Virus record (IMG/VR): IMGVR_UViG_3300034073_005187
Location: 1 to 40,988 of that record
Direction: 5' to 3' (one strand)
Origin: a virus
DNA: 40,988 nt
The notes below the pieces were generated by a model. That model saw nothing but the letters and a program-made list of their open reading frames with translations, made no database searches and was not told where the DNA came from. Of the stretch, positions 1-10,498 are shown piece by piece; the first letter of the stretch is position 1; the number at the start of each line of letters is the position of its first letter. Position numbers and translations under genes: made by a program.

Positions 1-429
1 GACACTCAGGCTCTCCGCCCAAGATTAGACAACTCTTATGCAATTGGCGGAGCCTCTCGAAGGTGGACTCAGTTGTATGCGGTTTCTTCCACGATTAATA
101 CCTCGGACGAACGCGAAAAGGAATACATCAGCGATATAGACGATTCAATCCTTGACGCATGGGGCGATGTCCAGTACGTCAAGTACAAGTTCAAGGATGC
201 CATAGAGCAAAAGGGTGATGACGCTAGATGGCATTTTGGACTTGTGGCACAAAGAGTAAAAGAGGTATTTGAAGAACACGGTATTGACCCGTTTGAGTTT
301 GGAATCTTGTGCTATGACTCGTGGGATAATGGGGATGGTGCTGGCGACCGTTACGGCATCAGGTACGAAGAGGCTCTCGCCTTGGAGTGCGCATATTTGA
401 GACGACAGGTTGAAAGGCTTAGCCAGTAA
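1..429 (+). CDS. Tail fibre/tailspike C-terminal chaperone domain (peptidase S74 type), 5' partial
   Basis: The frame is open from base 1, so the gene starts outside the window and only its last 142 residues are seen. The segment 'YAIGGASRRWTQLYAVSSTI', then 'NTSDEREKEYI', an 'AWGDVQYVKYKFKDA' stretch, 'WHFGLVAQRVKEVF' and 'YEEALALECAYLRRQ' are the hallmarks of the intramolecular chaperone of endosialidase-type fibres. In that family (peptidase S74) the domain trimerises, helps the fibre fold and cuts itself off just before the conserved Ser of the T-S-D motif; Ser and Asp of TSDERE are present. The C-terminal 'LRRQVERLSQ' fits the usual helical tail. The stop overlaps the next start (TAATG), which places it at the head of the fibre operon. 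The missing upstream part is presumably the receptor-binding fibre. Confidence 0.9.
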   Translation, partial: DTQALRPRLDNSYAIGGASRRWTQLYAVSSTINTSDEREKEYISDIDDSILDAWGDVQYVKYKFKDAIEQKGDDARWHFGLVAQRVKEVFEEHGIDPFEFGILCYDSWDNGDGAGDRYGIRYEEALALECAYLRRQVERLSQ

Positions 430-1901
430 TGCCGATTGATTTTCCATCCTCGCCCACAAACGGACAGACATTCTCGTCCGGCGACAAGACGTGGGAATAC
501 GACGGCGTGGCGTGGGTCATGGTCACGCCGACTGCATCTATCGGGTCGGGAAGCATCACGGCAGACAAGATTGGAACTGGAGCGGTCACCGCAGCAAAGG
601 TAGCGTCTAACGCTGTAACTGAGGCAAAAATCAATGACGGTGCAGTTACCCAAAATAAACTCGCGTCAGGTTTGTCTGGTATCACGGTTACTACTACCGC
701 CCTGAGAAGTACGGTAGTTCCTTCTCCGTTTACTGGTCAGTTCATATTCTTGACGGATACCTCTGAATTGCAGAGATGGAATGGTGGTTCATGGGTCGCC
801 GCAATTGCTACCGTTCCGACTGGTGTGCCGACTGAACTATCTTTGGTTTCGGCAACACTTTTTACTGTCACAATTTCTTTTTCTGCTGGTCCTGACGGTG
901 GTTCTGAGATAACCAACTACCAATATGCGCTGTCGACGAACGGAGGAACTACTTTTAGTTCCTACGCCAACTTGAATCCCGCAGACGGAACGAGTCCGAT
1001 AACGATAACCGGATTGGCTCCAGGGACCTCGTATCAGGTCAAACTAAGAGCAGTGAACACACTTGGACCTAGTCCTTCGGAATCGTCTACGCTTAGTTTT
1101 TCTACACAAAGTGTCAGCATGGAATACGTAGTTGTGGCTGGCGGCGGAGGTGGCGGTGAAGGCGACGGAGCAACTTTTTATGGCGGTGGAGGCGGTGGCG
1201 GCGGTTACCGTTCTTCAGTGCTTGGAGAAAACTCTGGTGGAGGTGCATCGGCGGAAGTACCAATAGCAATTGTGGGTTCATCGACCTATACAATTACAGT
1301 TGGCGGTGGGGGGGCTTTCAATTCGGGCAGCGGTACCAATAGTTCCATAGCGGGAACTGGTATCACAACAATCACATCCAATGGTGGCGGGCGTGGTGGT
1401 AGCGCTAGTGGTGGCGCAGCAGTTGGTGGTTCTGGAGGCGGTGCTGCTGGAATAGGAAGCACTGGTGGTGCTAGCGGTACGGCAAATCAAGGTTTTGCCG
1501 GTAATGGCGGTGGTGGCGGTGCTGGCGAGGCTGGAGCAACGGATGGGACAGCCCAAGGTGGGGATGGCGTTTCATCGCAAATAAACGGAACAGCAACGTA
1601 CAGAGCGGGCGGCGGAAACACTCCGAGCGCAGCAAGTAATACCGGTGGTCTTGGTGGGGGTGGCTCATGGTCTGGAGGAACTAAGGCTGGTGGCACAAAC
1701 ACTGGTGGTGGTGGTTCTGGTGGGGCTGCTCAATTCGGCACTGGTGGCGCTGGTGGTTCTGGAGTGGTTATTGTTCGCTACCTAACAGCAGACGCAAGTA
1801 CCTACACAATCACTGGCGGAACAAAAGTCGTAGGACCTGCAGGCGCAACTGCTTACACGGTCCACACATTCACATCTAGCGGAAGTTTGGTGGTCGCATA
1901 A
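429..1901 (+). CDS. Tail fibre/adhesin with FN3 and glycine-rich domains
   Basis: 490 residues, start fixed by the TAATG overlap with the upstream gene. Residues 1-33 form a short module ([12 protein letters not shown] ... [12 protein letters not shown]) that recurs at the start of the genes at 1901 and 10498. Residues about 35-85 are heptad-like repeats with Lys and Asn typical of fibre shafts ([18 protein letters not shown]). Residues about 133-228 are a fibronectin type III domain ending '[17 protein letters not shown]'. Residues about 233-455 are glycine-rich, with the block '[18 protein letters not shown]' that recurs in the genes at 6069 and 6944, and the tail closes with a beta-like '[16 protein letters not shown]'. 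Such Gly-rich adhesins sit at phage fibre tips. Exact receptor unknown. Confidence 0.85.
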   Translation: MPIDFPSSPTNGQTFSSGDKTWEYDGVAWVMVTPTASIGSGSITADKIGTGAVTAAKVASNAVTEAKINDGAVTQNKLASGLSGITVTTTALRSTVVPSPFTGQFIFLTDTSELQRWNGGSWVAAIATVPTGVPTELSLVSATLFTVTISFSAGPDGGSEITNYQYALSTNGGTTFSSYANLNPADGTSPITITGLAPGTSYQVKLRAVNTLGPSPSESSTLSFSTQSVSMEYVVVAGGGGGGEGDGATFYGGGGGGGGYRSSVLGENSGGGASAEVPIAIVGSSTYTITVGGGGAFNSGSGTNSSIAGTGITTITSNGGGRGGSASGGAAVGGSGGGAAGIGSTGGASGTANQGFAGNGGGGGAGEAGATDGTAQGGDGVSSQINGTATYRAGGGNTPSAASNTGGLGGGGSWSGGTKAGGTNTGGGGSGGAAQFGTGGAGGSGVVIVRYLTADASTYTITGGTKVVGPAGATAYTVHTFTSSGSLVVA

Positions 1902-4900
1902 TGGCGATTGATTTCCCGAACTCTCCCGCACCGAACGACACATACACGGTCGGCGACAAGACGTGGATTTTCATTGACAGCAAGTGGCAAAGCGGTAACG
2001 GTCCGATAGGTCCTACGGGTCCAACAGGTCCGACTGGTCCAACTGGCGCTACTGGACCAACTGGTGCAACGGGTGCGGCATCAACCGTTCCTGGTCCTAC
2101 TGGTGCTACTGGTCCGACTGGTGCAGACGGATATGTTGGCTCCGATGGTGCCACTGGCGCTACTGGAGCAACAGGACCACAGGGTGAAGTCGGCGCAACA
2201 GGACCGACTGGTGCCACAGGACCACAAGGAGATGTTGGCGCTACAGGACCGATTGGACCGACAGGGGCAACAGGACCACAGGGAGAGACTGGTTTAACTG
2301 GAGCCACTGGTGCAACTGGTCCCCAAGGGGAAACCGGAGCAACAGGACCCGTTGGGGCAACTGGGGCAACAGGCGATGTCGGTGCAACAGGGCCCGTCGG
2401 GGCAACTGGAGCCGTAGGTCCGACGGGTCCAATAGGTGCCACAGGACCAACTGGCGCCACTGGTCCAGAACAATATGTAACGGTTTCTTCTGGTGCTCCC
2501 GCATCTCCGGTGCAAGGAGAAATGTGGTTCGATTCCGACACCACGCAAACATTCATTTATTACGATTCAACGTGGATCGAGATCGGCGCCGCTGGCGCAG
2601 TAGGCGCAACGGGTCCTACTGGTCCTGCTGGTGCCACTGGTCCCGAAGGCGCTGAGGGCGCAACTGGACCCGCAGGTGTAGAAGGTCCAACAGGACCAAC
2701 TGGTGCGACTGGTGATACTGGAGCAACTGGACCAACAGGAGACACTGGACCCACAGGACCAGCAGGTGCAACTGGCGCCACAGGTCCAACAGGTCCTGTT
2801 GGTGCTACTGGTCCTACTGGTCCGAACGGACCGTTGAATGACCTATCTGATGTAACCATAACTGATGTTGCGACAGGAGACGTTCTTTACTATGGGGGAA
2901 GCGGCTGGGTAAACACACCCATCGCAGGTATCGCCGCAAGTTCTTCAATAACTGTTTCCACGACCGCACCAGCCTCCCCGTCCGAAGGAGACATGTGGTT
3001 TGAATCCGACACAGGAAGAACCTACGTTTATTTTGATTCATACTGGGTGGAAATAGGTGCGGTTAGCACTGGTTCGCGAATCGCCATCAGTGGCGGCGCA
3101 CCCGTCAACCCCGTGGAAGGCGACTTGTGGTTTGATTCTGATACAGCAAAAACGTTTGTTTACTATGACTCGTCGTGGGTGGAAGTAGGCGCCGCCAACA
3201 GCGTTCCGCAAGTCCTCGACGACTTGACGGACGTATCCGCTGCATCGCCGACAAACGGTCATTTCCTACAATGGAACGGTACGGCTTGGGTCAATGATGA
3301 GATCGACTTGGGTACGGATACGACTGGTAATTATGTTGCGACGATTGCCGGCACTACGAATCAGGTGTCGGTGTCTGGGTCTGGTTCTGGGTCGGCGGCG
3401 GTCACGTTGTCTACTCCGCAGGACATTCATACGGGTGCGACGCCGACGTTTGCGGGTGCAACATTGTCGGGCTCTTCGTCTGGTGATTTGTTGCGTATTA
3501 CGCAGACTGGTGCGGGTAATGCGCTGGTTGTGGAGGATTCAACGAATCCTGATTCGACGCCGTTTGTTGTTGATAATGCTGGAAGGCTCATCGTTGGTCA
3601 TACGGGTTTCGTTGATGTTGATACGTTCACACCTGCAACACAGTTGCATCATTATGGGGCGGGTCTTGGGCTTTACAGGTGGAGTGCGAACGGAACTGGT
3701 GTAACTACGTATGTCGCAAAATCTCGCGGCGCAACTGCGGGTTCTTACACCACTCTGCAATCTGGTGACCAGTTGCATGTTCTGAGTTCTTATGGCGCTG
3801 ACGGTACGGGTTTTGTAAATGCGGCTCAAATTGCCACGACTGTTGACGGTGCGGTTTCTACTGGTGTTGTTCCTGGTCGCATAACTTTCAATACCGCTTC
3901 TTCTGCTGGAACCATTACGGAGCGTATGCGTATCGACTCCGCTGGACAAGTAGGAATCGGTGGAACCCCGTCGGCTGGCGACACGCTACGCCTCTCCAAA
4001 AACATCACTGGGGCAGTCAACAGTGGTGGAGTGTACGTCAGCGGAGCCATCCAATCAGATGTAACCACCGCAGTCCGCGTGTTTCGGTCAACTCCGTCAA
4101 CCGCCAACAGCAACTTTACATTGACGCAAATCTCGCACTATAGCGTCGTTGAGGGCACGTACAGCAACATTACGGCTGGCGGTGCGGTAACGAACCAGTA
4201 CGGGTTCTTGTGCGGTCCGATGACGCAGGGTACGAACATCTACGGTTTTGTGGGTCAGGTCGCCGCCGCATCAGACCGCTGGAACCTATACATGAGCGGC
4301 GGAGCCGCAAACTATCTGGCTGGTCGCCTCGGCGTAGGCGCGACCCTGACATCTGGTGCGATGGCGTTGATTACGAACACGACCGCCGCCGACGTTGGGC
4401 TAATCGTCAAAGGGGCCGCGTCACAAACAGGTGATTTGTTTTCAGTTCAAAACTCTGCGGGCACAAAACAGTGGCACATCAACAGTTCCAACGCAATCGG
4501 ACACGGCATAGGAACCGCCACTACAACTGGTTTCGTTGCCAGCGCTGGACTAGTCGCAAAAACATCTACCGCGTTCGGACCCCAGTACGTGTTGGGCAAC
4601 AAAACCAACGACACGAGCGCCCCTTATGTCATTCTTGAAAAAGACCGAGCGGATGCAGTCGTTCAATCAGGTGACGTTTTGGGCAACATTCAGTTCCGAG
4701 GTTATGATGGGGCGAACTATCGTCCAGCAGCGGCAATCGTGGCGGTGGTTGACGGCACTCCAGACACTGACGATATGCCTGGGCATCTGCGTTTCAATAC
4801 GACAGCCGACGGTTCATCCACGCTTACGGAGCGTATGCGTATCGACTCCGCTGGACAAGTCGGAATCGGAACGACACCTGGAGCGGGAAGAAACTTGGTC

Positions 4901-5473
4901 ATTGGCAAAGCAATCACTGGTTCCACTGGCTCAATAGCAGTTGTTGTCAACTCGACCATACAGTCAGACGTAACTGCCGCCACGGAAATCTTTAGGTCAG
5001 CGCCATCCACCGCTGCTCAATCATTCACTCTTACCAGCCTTAGCCATTTTTACACTCTTGGTGTTTCTACTCCTGGGTCTGGCTCTGCAATAACAAACCA
5101 GTACGGTTTCTTTGCTGGTTCTTCGTTGACTGGAGCCACGAACAACTACGCCTTTTACGGAGACGTAGCCGCCGCATCAGGTCGCTGGAACCTTTTTGCC
5201 ATCGGCACAGCCGCGAACTACATGGCGGGTCGTCTCGGTGTCGGAGCAACGCTGACTTCTAATGCGATGGTGCGGATTACAAACACAACCGCTGCCGATG
5301 TTGCACTTATTATCAAGGGTGCGGCAAGCCAGTCTGGCTATTTGACGGAATGGCAAAATAGCACCGGAACCACGGTGGCATACGTAAACGCCGACGGTAC
5401 ATCATCGTTCGGAGGAAATCCACTAACATCTTCACAAGCCGCCGCCGTCCTAATCATGGACATCGGCGCATAA
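1901..5473 (+). CDS. Long collagen-like tail fibre
   Basis: 1190 residues; start overlaps the previous stop (TAATG). Residues 1-33 repeat the [13 protein letters not shown] module. Residues about 34-188 and 230-310 are Gly-X-Y collagen-like repeats dominated by GPT, GAT, GPQ and GPV, which in phage and Bacillus proteins form triple-helical shafts. Between and after them a module of the type '[20 protein letters not shown]' occurs four times. Then '[20 protein letters not shown]' leads into a long beta-rich region with two copies of '[14 protein letters not shown]' (near residues 672 and 976), each followed by related blocks of about 200 residues. No S74 chaperone follows at the C terminus. 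Proline is mostly in the X position and Thr in the Y position, as in Bacillus BclA. A likely target of the hydroxylase and glycosyltransferase genes at 12-18 kb, by inference only. Confidence 0.9.
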   Translation: MAIDFPNSPAPNDTYTVGDKTWIFIDSKWQSGNGPIGPTGPTGPTGPTGATGPTGATGAASTVPGPTGATGPTGADGYVGSDGATGATGATGPQGEVGATGPTGATGPQGDVGATGPIGPTGATGPQGETGLTGATGATGPQGETGATGPVGATGATGDVGATGPVGATGAVGPTGPIGATGPTGATGPEQYVTVSSGAPASPVQGEMWFDSDTTQTFIYYDSTWIEIGAAGAVGATGPTGPAGATGPEGAEGATGPAGVEGPTGPTGATGDTGATGPTGDTGPTGPAGATGATGPTGPVGATGPTGPNGPLNDLSDVTITDVATGDVLYYGGSGWVNTPIAGIAASSSITVSTTAPASPSEGDMWFESDTGRTYVYFDSYWVEIGAVSTGSRIAISGGAPVNPVEGDLWFDSDTAKTFVYYDSSWVEVGAANSVPQVLDDLTDVSAASPTNGHFLQWNGTAWVNDEIDLGTDTTGNYVATIAGTTNQVSVSGSGSGSAAVTLSTPQDIHTGATPTFAGATLSGSSSGDLLRITQTGAGNALVVEDSTNPDSTPFVVDNAGRLIVGHTGFVDVDTFTPATQLHHYGAGLGLYRWSANGTGVTTYVAKSRGATAGSYTTLQSGDQLHVLSSYGADGTGFVNAAQIATTVDGAVSTGVVPGRITFNTASSAGTITERMRIDSAGQVGIGGTPSAGDTLRLSKNITGAVNSGGVYVSGAIQSDVTTAVRVFRSTPSTANSNFTLTQISHYSVVEGTYSNITAGGAVTNQYGFLCGPMTQGTNIYGFVGQVAAASDRWNLYMSGGAANYLAGRLGVGATLTSGAMALITNTTAADVGLIVKGAASQTGDLFSVQNSAGTKQWHINSSNAIGHGIGTATTTGFVASAGLVAKTSTAFGPQYVLGNKTNDTSAPYVILEKDRADAVVQSGDVLGNIQFRGYDGANYRPAAAIVAVVDGTPDTDDMPGHLRFNTTADGSSTLTERMRIDSAGQVGIGTTPGAGRNLVIGKAITGSTGSIAVVVNSTIQSDVTAATEIFRSAPSTAAQSFTLTSLSHFYTLGVSTPGSGSAITNQYGFFAGSSLTGATNNYAFYGDVAAASGRWNLFAIGTAANYMAGRLGVGATLTSNAMVRITNTTAADVALIIKGAASQSGYLTEWQNSTGTTVAYVNADGTSSFGGNPLTSSQAAAVLIMDIGA

Positions 5474-5488
5474 CAACAGGAGCAAAAC

Positions 5489-5716
5489 ATGACAATAGAT
5501 TATTCATCGTTACTGACAAACGAACAAAAGAAAAATCTGCTTCAGCAGAGAATTTCGCAGTTCGCAGCGGAAGCATGGCAACACGAATTGAACAAAAAGA
5601 CATGCGAGCAACTTGGCGACGAAAGCGGAGTGGAGAGTGCAAACAACGCACTTTCGGTTCTTGATGCCGCCATATCCGTACATCAAGCCGAATTAAACGA
5701 AATACCGTCCGAATAG
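5489..5716 (+). CDS. Small helical protein in fibre operon
   Basis: 75 residues, preceded by AGGAG seven bases before ATG. The sequence is hydrophilic and predicted helical (LLTNEQKKNLLQQRISQFAA ... ALSVLDAAISVHQAELNEIP), with no signal peptide or known motif. It lies between the collagen-like fibre and a small virion-like protein, in the same strand and close spacing. Small helical proteins here are often fibre assembly factors or coordinate the shaft, but nothing in the sequence proves that; I do not recognise a family. Confidence 0.75.
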   Translation: MTIDYSSLLTNEQKKNLLQQRISQFAAEAWQHELNKKTCEQLGDESGVESANNALSVLDAAISVHQAELNEIPSE

Positions 5717-5726
5717 AAGGTAAGCC

Positions 5727-6062
5727 ATGGCAGCCGGAGATAGAACAGAACAGAGACTTGGCGGACCAACGCAGTTGGGTACGACTACCACGACGATTGC
5801 GACGTGTGCGGCGAGCAGAGTCGAGGTGATCAAGCAGATCATAATCTGCAACACGGACACGGTTGACCGCACTGTGACTCTCTCGATTGGTTCGGCGGCT
5901 ACGGCCGCCAACCGTTTCATGTCGCAGTTGCCAATCGGCGCGAACGACATGATGGTGTTCGATACCGCCCTCGTTCTAACGGCTGGCGAAACCCTGCAAG
6001 GTCTTTCGGATGCGGCGAGCGTCGTGAACGTCATCGCCATCGGATGGGAAAAGGAAGTCTGA
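5727..6062 (+). CDS. Small beta-rich virion-like protein, paralogue of 10916-11263
   Basis: 111 residues, ATG preceded by AAGGT. It is rich in Thr, Val and Ala with alternating hydrophobic strands (IIICNTDTVDRTVTLSIGS, then AANRFMSQLPIGANDMM, then VNVIAIGWEKEV), suggesting a small beta-sandwich. The same layout (taxis: 'T..VDR.VT..IG' then 'VLTAGETL') recurs in the protein at 10916-11263, and in both cases a glycine-rich adhesin follows, so this is one half of a duplicated cassette. Proteins of this kind are frequent beside phage fibre genes, probably as decoration or baseplate-attached parts. Function not proven. Confidence 0.75.
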   Translation: MAAGDRTEQRLGGPTQLGTTTTTIATCAASRVEVIKQIIICNTDTVDRTVTLSIGSAATAANRFMSQLPIGANDMMVFDTALVLTAGETLQGLSDAASVVNVIAIGWEKEV

Positions 6063-6068
6063 TTCCTG

Positions 6069-6947
6069 ATGCCGATTTCCACGCCGTACGGAGTGCAGGG
6101 GCTTAAGGATTATGTGAAACTTTCTGCACCTCCAGTAATTGAATATCTCATTATTGCTGGTGGTGGAGGTGGGGGAAGCACAAATTTTGGAGGAGGGGGA
6201 GGCGCTGGTGGCTATAGATGCTCAAGAACTGGTGAATCCTCTGGCGGTGGTGCCTCCGCAGAGGCAGTGATGCAACCATCCTCGGGTGTTACATACACCA
6301 TTACGGTTGGTGGTGGTGGTAGTGCAAATACAAGCGGTTCTAATAGTTCTATTTCTGGAACGGGTTTGACCACGATAACTTCCAATGGTGGGGGTGCTGG
6401 CGGAACAGGGAATCAAGGAGTTGGCGCAACTGGAGGTTCTGGTGGTGGTGGTGCAGGCAGCAACACGGCGGGCGGAGGTGTTTACACAAACCATGGGCAA
6501 GGCACCGCCAACCAGGGTTATAGGGGTGGCGGCGGGTCAAGAACCGCAAACTCGGATGGCGGTGGTGGAGGTGGTGGCGCTGGAGCAATCGGAATTGGAA
6601 ACACTGGAGCGGGTACAGCCGTTGGGGGTGCTGGAGTTTCATCTTCAATAACAGGAACCGCAATCACTCGTGCTGGTGGGGGCGGCGGTGGGTACGCCAT
6701 TAATAGTGGCGGTGCTGGCGGTGGTGGCGCAGGAAGTGGAACAACCCCAACTTCTGGAGGTGCAAACACTGGTGGTGGCGGTGGAGGTGGTGGCGCTTCT
6801 GGCAGTTCTGGCGGTTCTGGAGTGATTGTTTTGAGACATCCCAAAGTCTATAAAACTGGCATCGCGACAAATGCAATCATTACAACAGTAGAAAACGATA
6901 CTGTCTATTTGTTTAATTCTACAGGAACTGTGCTCTGGCCCTCATGA
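6069..6947 (+). CDS. Glycine-rich adhesin
   Basis: 292 residues. After a short head (MPISTPYGVQGLKDYVKLSA) comes a strand 'IEYLIIAGGGGGG' and a long Gly-rich domain including '[18 protein letters not shown]', '[20 protein letters not shown]' and '[20 protein letters not shown]', ending 'VIVLRHPK' and a beta-like tail. The same block order occurs in the genes at 429 and 6944, so these are recombining copies of one fold. Gly-rich domains of this type may form polyglycine-II helix bundles, as in phage S16 adhesin. Its stop overlaps the next start (ATGA). Confidence 0.8.
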   Translation: MPISTPYGVQGLKDYVKLSAPPVIEYLIIAGGGGGGSTNFGGGGGAGGYRCSRTGESSGGGASAEAVMQPSSGVTYTITVGGGGSANTSGSNSSISGTGLTTITSNGGGAGGTGNQGVGATGGSGGGGAGSNTAGGGVYTNHGQGTANQGYRGGGGSRTANSDGGGGGGGAGAIGIGNTGAGTAVGGAGVSSSITGTAITRAGGGGGGYAINSGGAGGGGAGSGTTPTSGGANTGGGGGGGGASGSSGGSGVIVLRHPKVYKTGIATNAIITTVENDTVYLFNSTGTVLWPS

Positions 6948-8716
6948 GCATCTCAAACTCTCGCAAACCACGCACGTCAACCGAGTACGGTATCTGTTCT
7001 GGCGGTACGGAAACGGACATCACCGTTGCTGGGATCGGCTACAAGTTGCACACCTTCACGGGTGCTGGCAGTCTCGTTGTCACTACCCCTGGTTGGTTTG
7101 ATGTGCTCGCTGTAGGTGGTGGTGGAGCGGGAGGCGGTAACGCAACCATCAATACAGCAAGGGGCGGAGGCGGGGGCGGAGGGGCGGTAATTTCGCAAAC
7201 TGTTTATTTCTCCGACAATCAAACGATTGTCGTCGGCGCAGGTGCGACATATTCGCACTACTCCGCCGCTCGTGGCGGATTGTCCGCCGCAGGAGAAATC
7301 GTCGCCCCAGGTGGAGGACAAGGCGGATCATTCGAGTCGCAAATTCCACCGAATAATTGCGGTTCCGGTGGAGGCGGTGCAGGACGAAACGAGAGCGCTA
7401 CAAACACTGGAGCGGCTGCCGGTCTGCCGTTTCTGGGCAATAGCGGAGGAACGGCATTCAGCAGCACCGCAAATAGCGGATTTAATTCCGCTGGCGGAGG
7501 CGGCGGCGGTGCCGGCGCAAATGGCTCGAATGGATCTTCAACGGTGGGTGGAGCTGGCGGTGCCGGGGAGGATATTTCTTCTTGGCTTGGTCAGTCGCCT
7601 GGAACAACTTTTAGAGCCGGGGGCGGCGGTGGTGGTGGAACCACCGGCGGAGCAGGCGGAACGGGTGGGGGTGGTGCTGGTTCAACCGGCAACGGGACGG
7701 GGACAAACGGGGGCGCAAACACGGGCGGTGGCGGTGGCGGTTCGGTAAATAGCGGTTCATCAACGTCTTCATCCAACGGCGGTTCAGGAATCGTCTACAT
7801 CCGTCGTAGAGTCTCTGGTTCTGCTGTAGGAACGCTGACTTATGTGCCAGTACTTCTTGGTGTTGAGTATTTAGTTGTTGCTGGTGGCGGTGGCGGGAAC
7901 GGAGCATCTGGCGGTTTTGCTGCTGGCGGTGGGGGGGCTGGAGGATACCGCTCTTCAGTGAGCGGCGAAAACTCTGGTGGTGGTGCTTCTGCAGAAACAC
8001 CGACGCCAATCCTCGTCGGTACTCATTCAGTAACAGTGGGTGGCGGTGGAGTTTCTGGAGCAAAAGGAAGCGATAGCAATTTTGGTTCCATCATTTCCGT
8101 TGGTGGCGGTTTTGGTGGCTGGGGTGGAAGTTCTACCGTTTCCACGAATGGAGGCGCTGGTGGTTCTGGTGGTGGTGGCGGCACCATGTCAGGAACACCA
8201 GGTGCGGGCAAAATTGGTGGAACTGGGACGACAGGTCAGGGTTATGGAGGTGGAACCGCACGTGACCATAACAGCAACGACACCAACATTCAGGCTGGTG
8301 GTGGTGGAGGCGCTGGAGAAGTAGGGCAAAACGGCGGAGCAAGTGTTGCTGGTCGCGGTGGGAATGGGGTCGCGTCATCCATTACTGGTTCTTCCGTAAC
8401 CAGAGGCGGAGGAGGCGGTGGCGGTTCTTTCCAAAACACTGCAGGAGCAGGAGGCTCTGGCGGTGGTGGTGCTGGAGGCGTGTACACGTCTTCAACCAAT
8501 GGCTCTGCTGGCACCGCCAATACTGGCGGCGGTGGCGGCGGTTCTGGTTTTAGTCCATCAGTCGGCGGAGCAGGCGGTTCAGGATTAGTAATCGTTCGCT
8601 ACCCAACATCCAACGCCACTGGTCTCTCCGTAACTGGCGGAACAATCACCACATCTGGTTCTTACACAATCCACACATTCAATGCATCTGGCACTTTCAC
8701 GGTGGCACGGGCATGA
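6944..8716 (+). CDS. Tandem two-module glycine-rich adhesin
   Basis: 590 residues, start set by an ATGA overlap with the upstream gene. Two Gly-rich modules follow each other: residues about 50-285 (VLAVGGGGAGGGNATINTAR ... GIVYIRRR) and about 300-560 ([20 protein letters not shown] ... GLVIVRYP), the second carrying '[18 protein letters not shown]'. The ends are beta-rich (SYTIHTFNASGTFTVARA). Its N-terminal head (GGTETDITVAGIGYKLHTFT) resembles that of the gene at 11273, showing head and tip swapping. Likely a receptor-binding tip of the tail. The next gene is an endonuclease that looks inserted behind it. Confidence 0.85.
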   Translation: MSISNSRKPRTSTEYGICSGGTETDITVAGIGYKLHTFTGAGSLVVTTPGWFDVLAVGGGGAGGGNATINTARGGGGGGGAVISQTVYFSDNQTIVVGAGATYSHYSAARGGLSAAGEIVAPGGGQGGSFESQIPPNNCGSGGGGAGRNESATNTGAAAGLPFLGNSGGTAFSSTANSGFNSAGGGGGGAGANGSNGSSTVGGAGGAGEDISSWLGQSPGTTFRAGGGGGGGTTGGAGGTGGGGAGSTGNGTGTNGGANTGGGGGGSVNSGSSTSSSNGGSGIVYIRRRVSGSAVGTLTYVPVLLGVEYLVVAGGGGGNGASGGFAAGGGGAGGYRSSVSGENSGGGASAETPTPILVGTHSVTVGGGGVSGAKGSDSNFGSIISVGGGFGGWGGSSTVSTNGGAGGSGGGGGTMSGTPGAGKIGGTGTTGQGYGGGTARDHNSNDTNIQAGGGGGAGEVGQNGGASVAGRGGNGVASSITGSSVTRGGGGGGGSFQNTAGAGGSGGGGAGGVYTSSTNGSAGTANTGGGGGGSGFSPSVGGAGGSGLVIVRYPTSNATGLSVTGGTITTSGSYTIHTFNASGTFTVARA

Positions 8717-8745
8717 AATCGTTTATCATGGAAGCGGAGTAAATC

Positions 8746-9612
8746 ATGCCCTGTGTATACGCCCTTTATTCTTCGGAAAATCCCAAAGAAATCAAATATG
8801 TTGGTCGTTCGCAATTCGATTCTCCACAAAAACGCTTGAGTACACATATTCAAGAAGCAAATCAAGGGAAATCAAATACATACAAATGTAAGTGGATACG
8901 ACATGTTTTGACGTCTGGTTTTAAAGTTGAAGTTATAACTTTGGAAACAAATTTATCATGGGATGAATCTGCAAAAAAAGAAATGGAATATATTTCGCAT
9001 TATAAATCGCTTGGGCATAAATTAACAAATTTGACACTCGGCGGCGATGGAGCACTCGGAATGGTGCATACCAACGAAACACGACTCAAGATGCGCATCG
9101 GTCATCTGGGACGCAAACACTCGCCAGAAGCAATAGAGAATATGAAAAAAGCCCGCAAGTTTGTAAGTGCGGAAACTAGAGCCAAACTGAGCGCATGGCA
9201 AAAAGGTAAACCAAAATCAGAAGAGCATATACAAAAAATGAGAAAACCAAAATCCGCTGAACATGTAGAAAAAATGCGTCAAGTCAATCTAGGTAGACAA
9301 TTTTCAGAAGAACATAAACGAAAAATTAGTATTGCGGGTAAAGGGCGTATTGTTTCAAAGGAGACTCGAGACAAACTGAGTAAAGCGAAAAAAGGTTTTA
9401 AGCATACACCAGAAGCAATAGAAAAAAATAGACAGGCTCATTTGGGGAAAAAAGCCTCGCTAGAAACCAGAATGAAACAAAGCGCTGCCAGGAAAGGCAA
9501 AAAAAGAACTCCGCTTTCTGCTGAAACTAAAAAAAAGATAAGTGATACTCTTATACTACGCAATAAGCGTTTACGAGAAAACCGAACATCGCCAACTGTA
9601 GGAGGTGAATGA
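8746..9612 (+). CDS. Free-standing GIY-YIG homing endonuclease with NUMOD3 repeats
   Basis: 288 residues, GGAG a few bases before ATG. The N terminus has a degenerate GIY-YIG core: V4-Y5-A-L-Y, then 'KYVGRS' with Tyr18, Gly20 and Arg21, and the acidic helix 'EMEYISHY' (Glu79/Glu81) that supplies the metal ligand in the family. From about residue 105 to the end are repeated basic helix blocks of NUMOD3 type ('RIGHLGRKHSPEAIENMKKA', 'RKISIAGKGRIVSKETRDKL'), the DNA-binding part of such enzymes. The gene is clearly richer in A+T and Lys than its neighbours, a sign of recent transfer. It splits a fibre operon without breaking either neighbour, as mobile intergenic endonucleases do. It shares bases with the next start. 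Confidence 0.9.
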   Translation: MPCVYALYSSENPKEIKYVGRSQFDSPQKRLSTHIQEANQGKSNTYKCKWIRHVLTSGFKVEVITLETNLSWDESAKKEMEYISHYKSLGHKLTNLTLGGDGALGMVHTNETRLKMRIGHLGRKHSPEAIENMKKARKFVSAETRAKLSAWQKGKPKSEEHIQKMRKPKSAEHVEKMRQVNLGRQFSEEHKRKISIAGKGRIVSKETRDKLSKAKKGFKHTPEAIEKNRQAHLGKKASLETRMKQSAARKGKKRTPLSAETKKKISDTLILRNKRLRENRTSPTVGGE

Positions 9613-10316
9613 TGCCGCTGTCAAGCGTCCTCGGCGCATCATCCGTCATAAAGCCGGGTGTATGTACTTCTACAACCCGCCCTACAGCTCCATATGAAGG
9701 GCAACTCATTTATGAAACCGATACGGGCAGGGTTGTTTCTTGGAACGGAAGTGCGTGGGTGCATACGGCGCCTAGTGGACTTGTGCCTATCGCCCCAACT
9801 TCAGTTGGCAAAACTGGCACAAGCAGTACCGCAACAGCAAGTACCATCGGTCAAGTCACTTTTGCGCTATGTGAAACATTGTTGCTTAACGGAGTATTCA
9901 CTAGTGCATATGCCAACTACCGAATCGTGTTCACAGGATTTGGTAGCACAGGCCTATCAATGAACTGCCGTCTCAGCGTCGGAGGTTCGCCGTCATCCGC
10001 TGCGTCGTACAACCGACAGCGATTGGTTGCGACTAGCACAACCGTAGCAGGCGTAAGGTCAACGGGCCAAACGTCGTGGGAAATTGCCACCAACATTGAT
10101 ACGACAGGCGGCGATAATTTGTCAATGGATATCTTCAACCCGCAAGCGACCGCTAACACGTCATTCAACGTTTTATCGCTAAGTACGGTAAGCAGCAGTT
10201 ATTGGCAATCAGCCGTTGGGTATTTCAACGCAACCACATCATTTGACGGAATACAATTGTTAGCAAGCACTGGCAATATCAGCGGAATCGTTAGCGTGTA
10301 CGGGTACAACCAATGA
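9612..10316 (+). CDS. Tail fibre/virion protein
   Basis: 234 residues from the second of two adjacent ATG codons (9609 and 9612); the second is better spaced after GGAGGTG at 9601-9607. Early residues 'TTRPTAPYEGQLIYETDTGR', then 'VSWNGSAWVHT', are the usual entry module of phage fibre proteins. The rest is beta-rich with 'NYRIVFTGFGSTGLSMNCRL', 'FNVLSLSTVSSSYWQSAVGY' and a C-terminal 'GIVSVYGYNQ', a pattern common in C-terminal fibre domains of cyanophages and actinophages. Its stop overlaps the start of the next gene (ATGA). Role in host recognition is likely but the receptor is unknown. Confidence 0.8.
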   Translation: MPLSSVLGASSVIKPGVCTSTTRPTAPYEGQLIYETDTGRVVSWNGSAWVHTAPSGLVPIAPTSVGKTGTSSTATASTIGQVTFALCETLLLNGVFTSAYANYRIVFTGFGSTGLSMNCRLSVGGSPSSAASYNRQRLVATSTTVAGVRSTGQTSWEIATNIDTTGGDNLSMDIFNPQATANTSFNVLSLSTVSSSYWQSAVGYFNATTSFDGIQLLASTGNISGIVSVYGYNQ

Positions 10317-10498
10317 GCAAAATTAGGATTTACGACGGCGGTTATTCGGATGAGCAACGCAAAACCGACCAAGCGACGGCAAAAGAAAAACTTGAACAGG
10401 AACAAGCGCAAAAAGACGCCAAAGAATCAGCCAAAGCCAAACTCGCCGCCTTGGGTCTAAGCGAAGACGAAGTTAACGCAATAATCGGAGGCATCTGA
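10313..10498 (+). CDS. Small charged helical protein
   Basis: 61 residues, ATGA overlap at the start and TGATG overlap at the end. The middle is a strongly charged helix (DQATAKEKLEQEQAQKDAKE, then SAKAKLAALGLSEDEVNAII), which is coiled-coil like. No known family. Its position between two fibre parts suggests a small shaft, chaperone or assembly protein; this is inference from context only. Confidence 0.7.
   Translation: MSKIRIYDGGYSDEQRKTDQATAKEKLEQEQAQKDAKESAKAKLAALGLSEDEVNAIIGGI

Noticed and set aside
1876-2859. Pro/Val-rich minus-strand ORFs opposite the collagen-like gene
   Set aside because: They mirror the Gly-X-Y repeats on the other strand and lie fully inside the long fibre gene.
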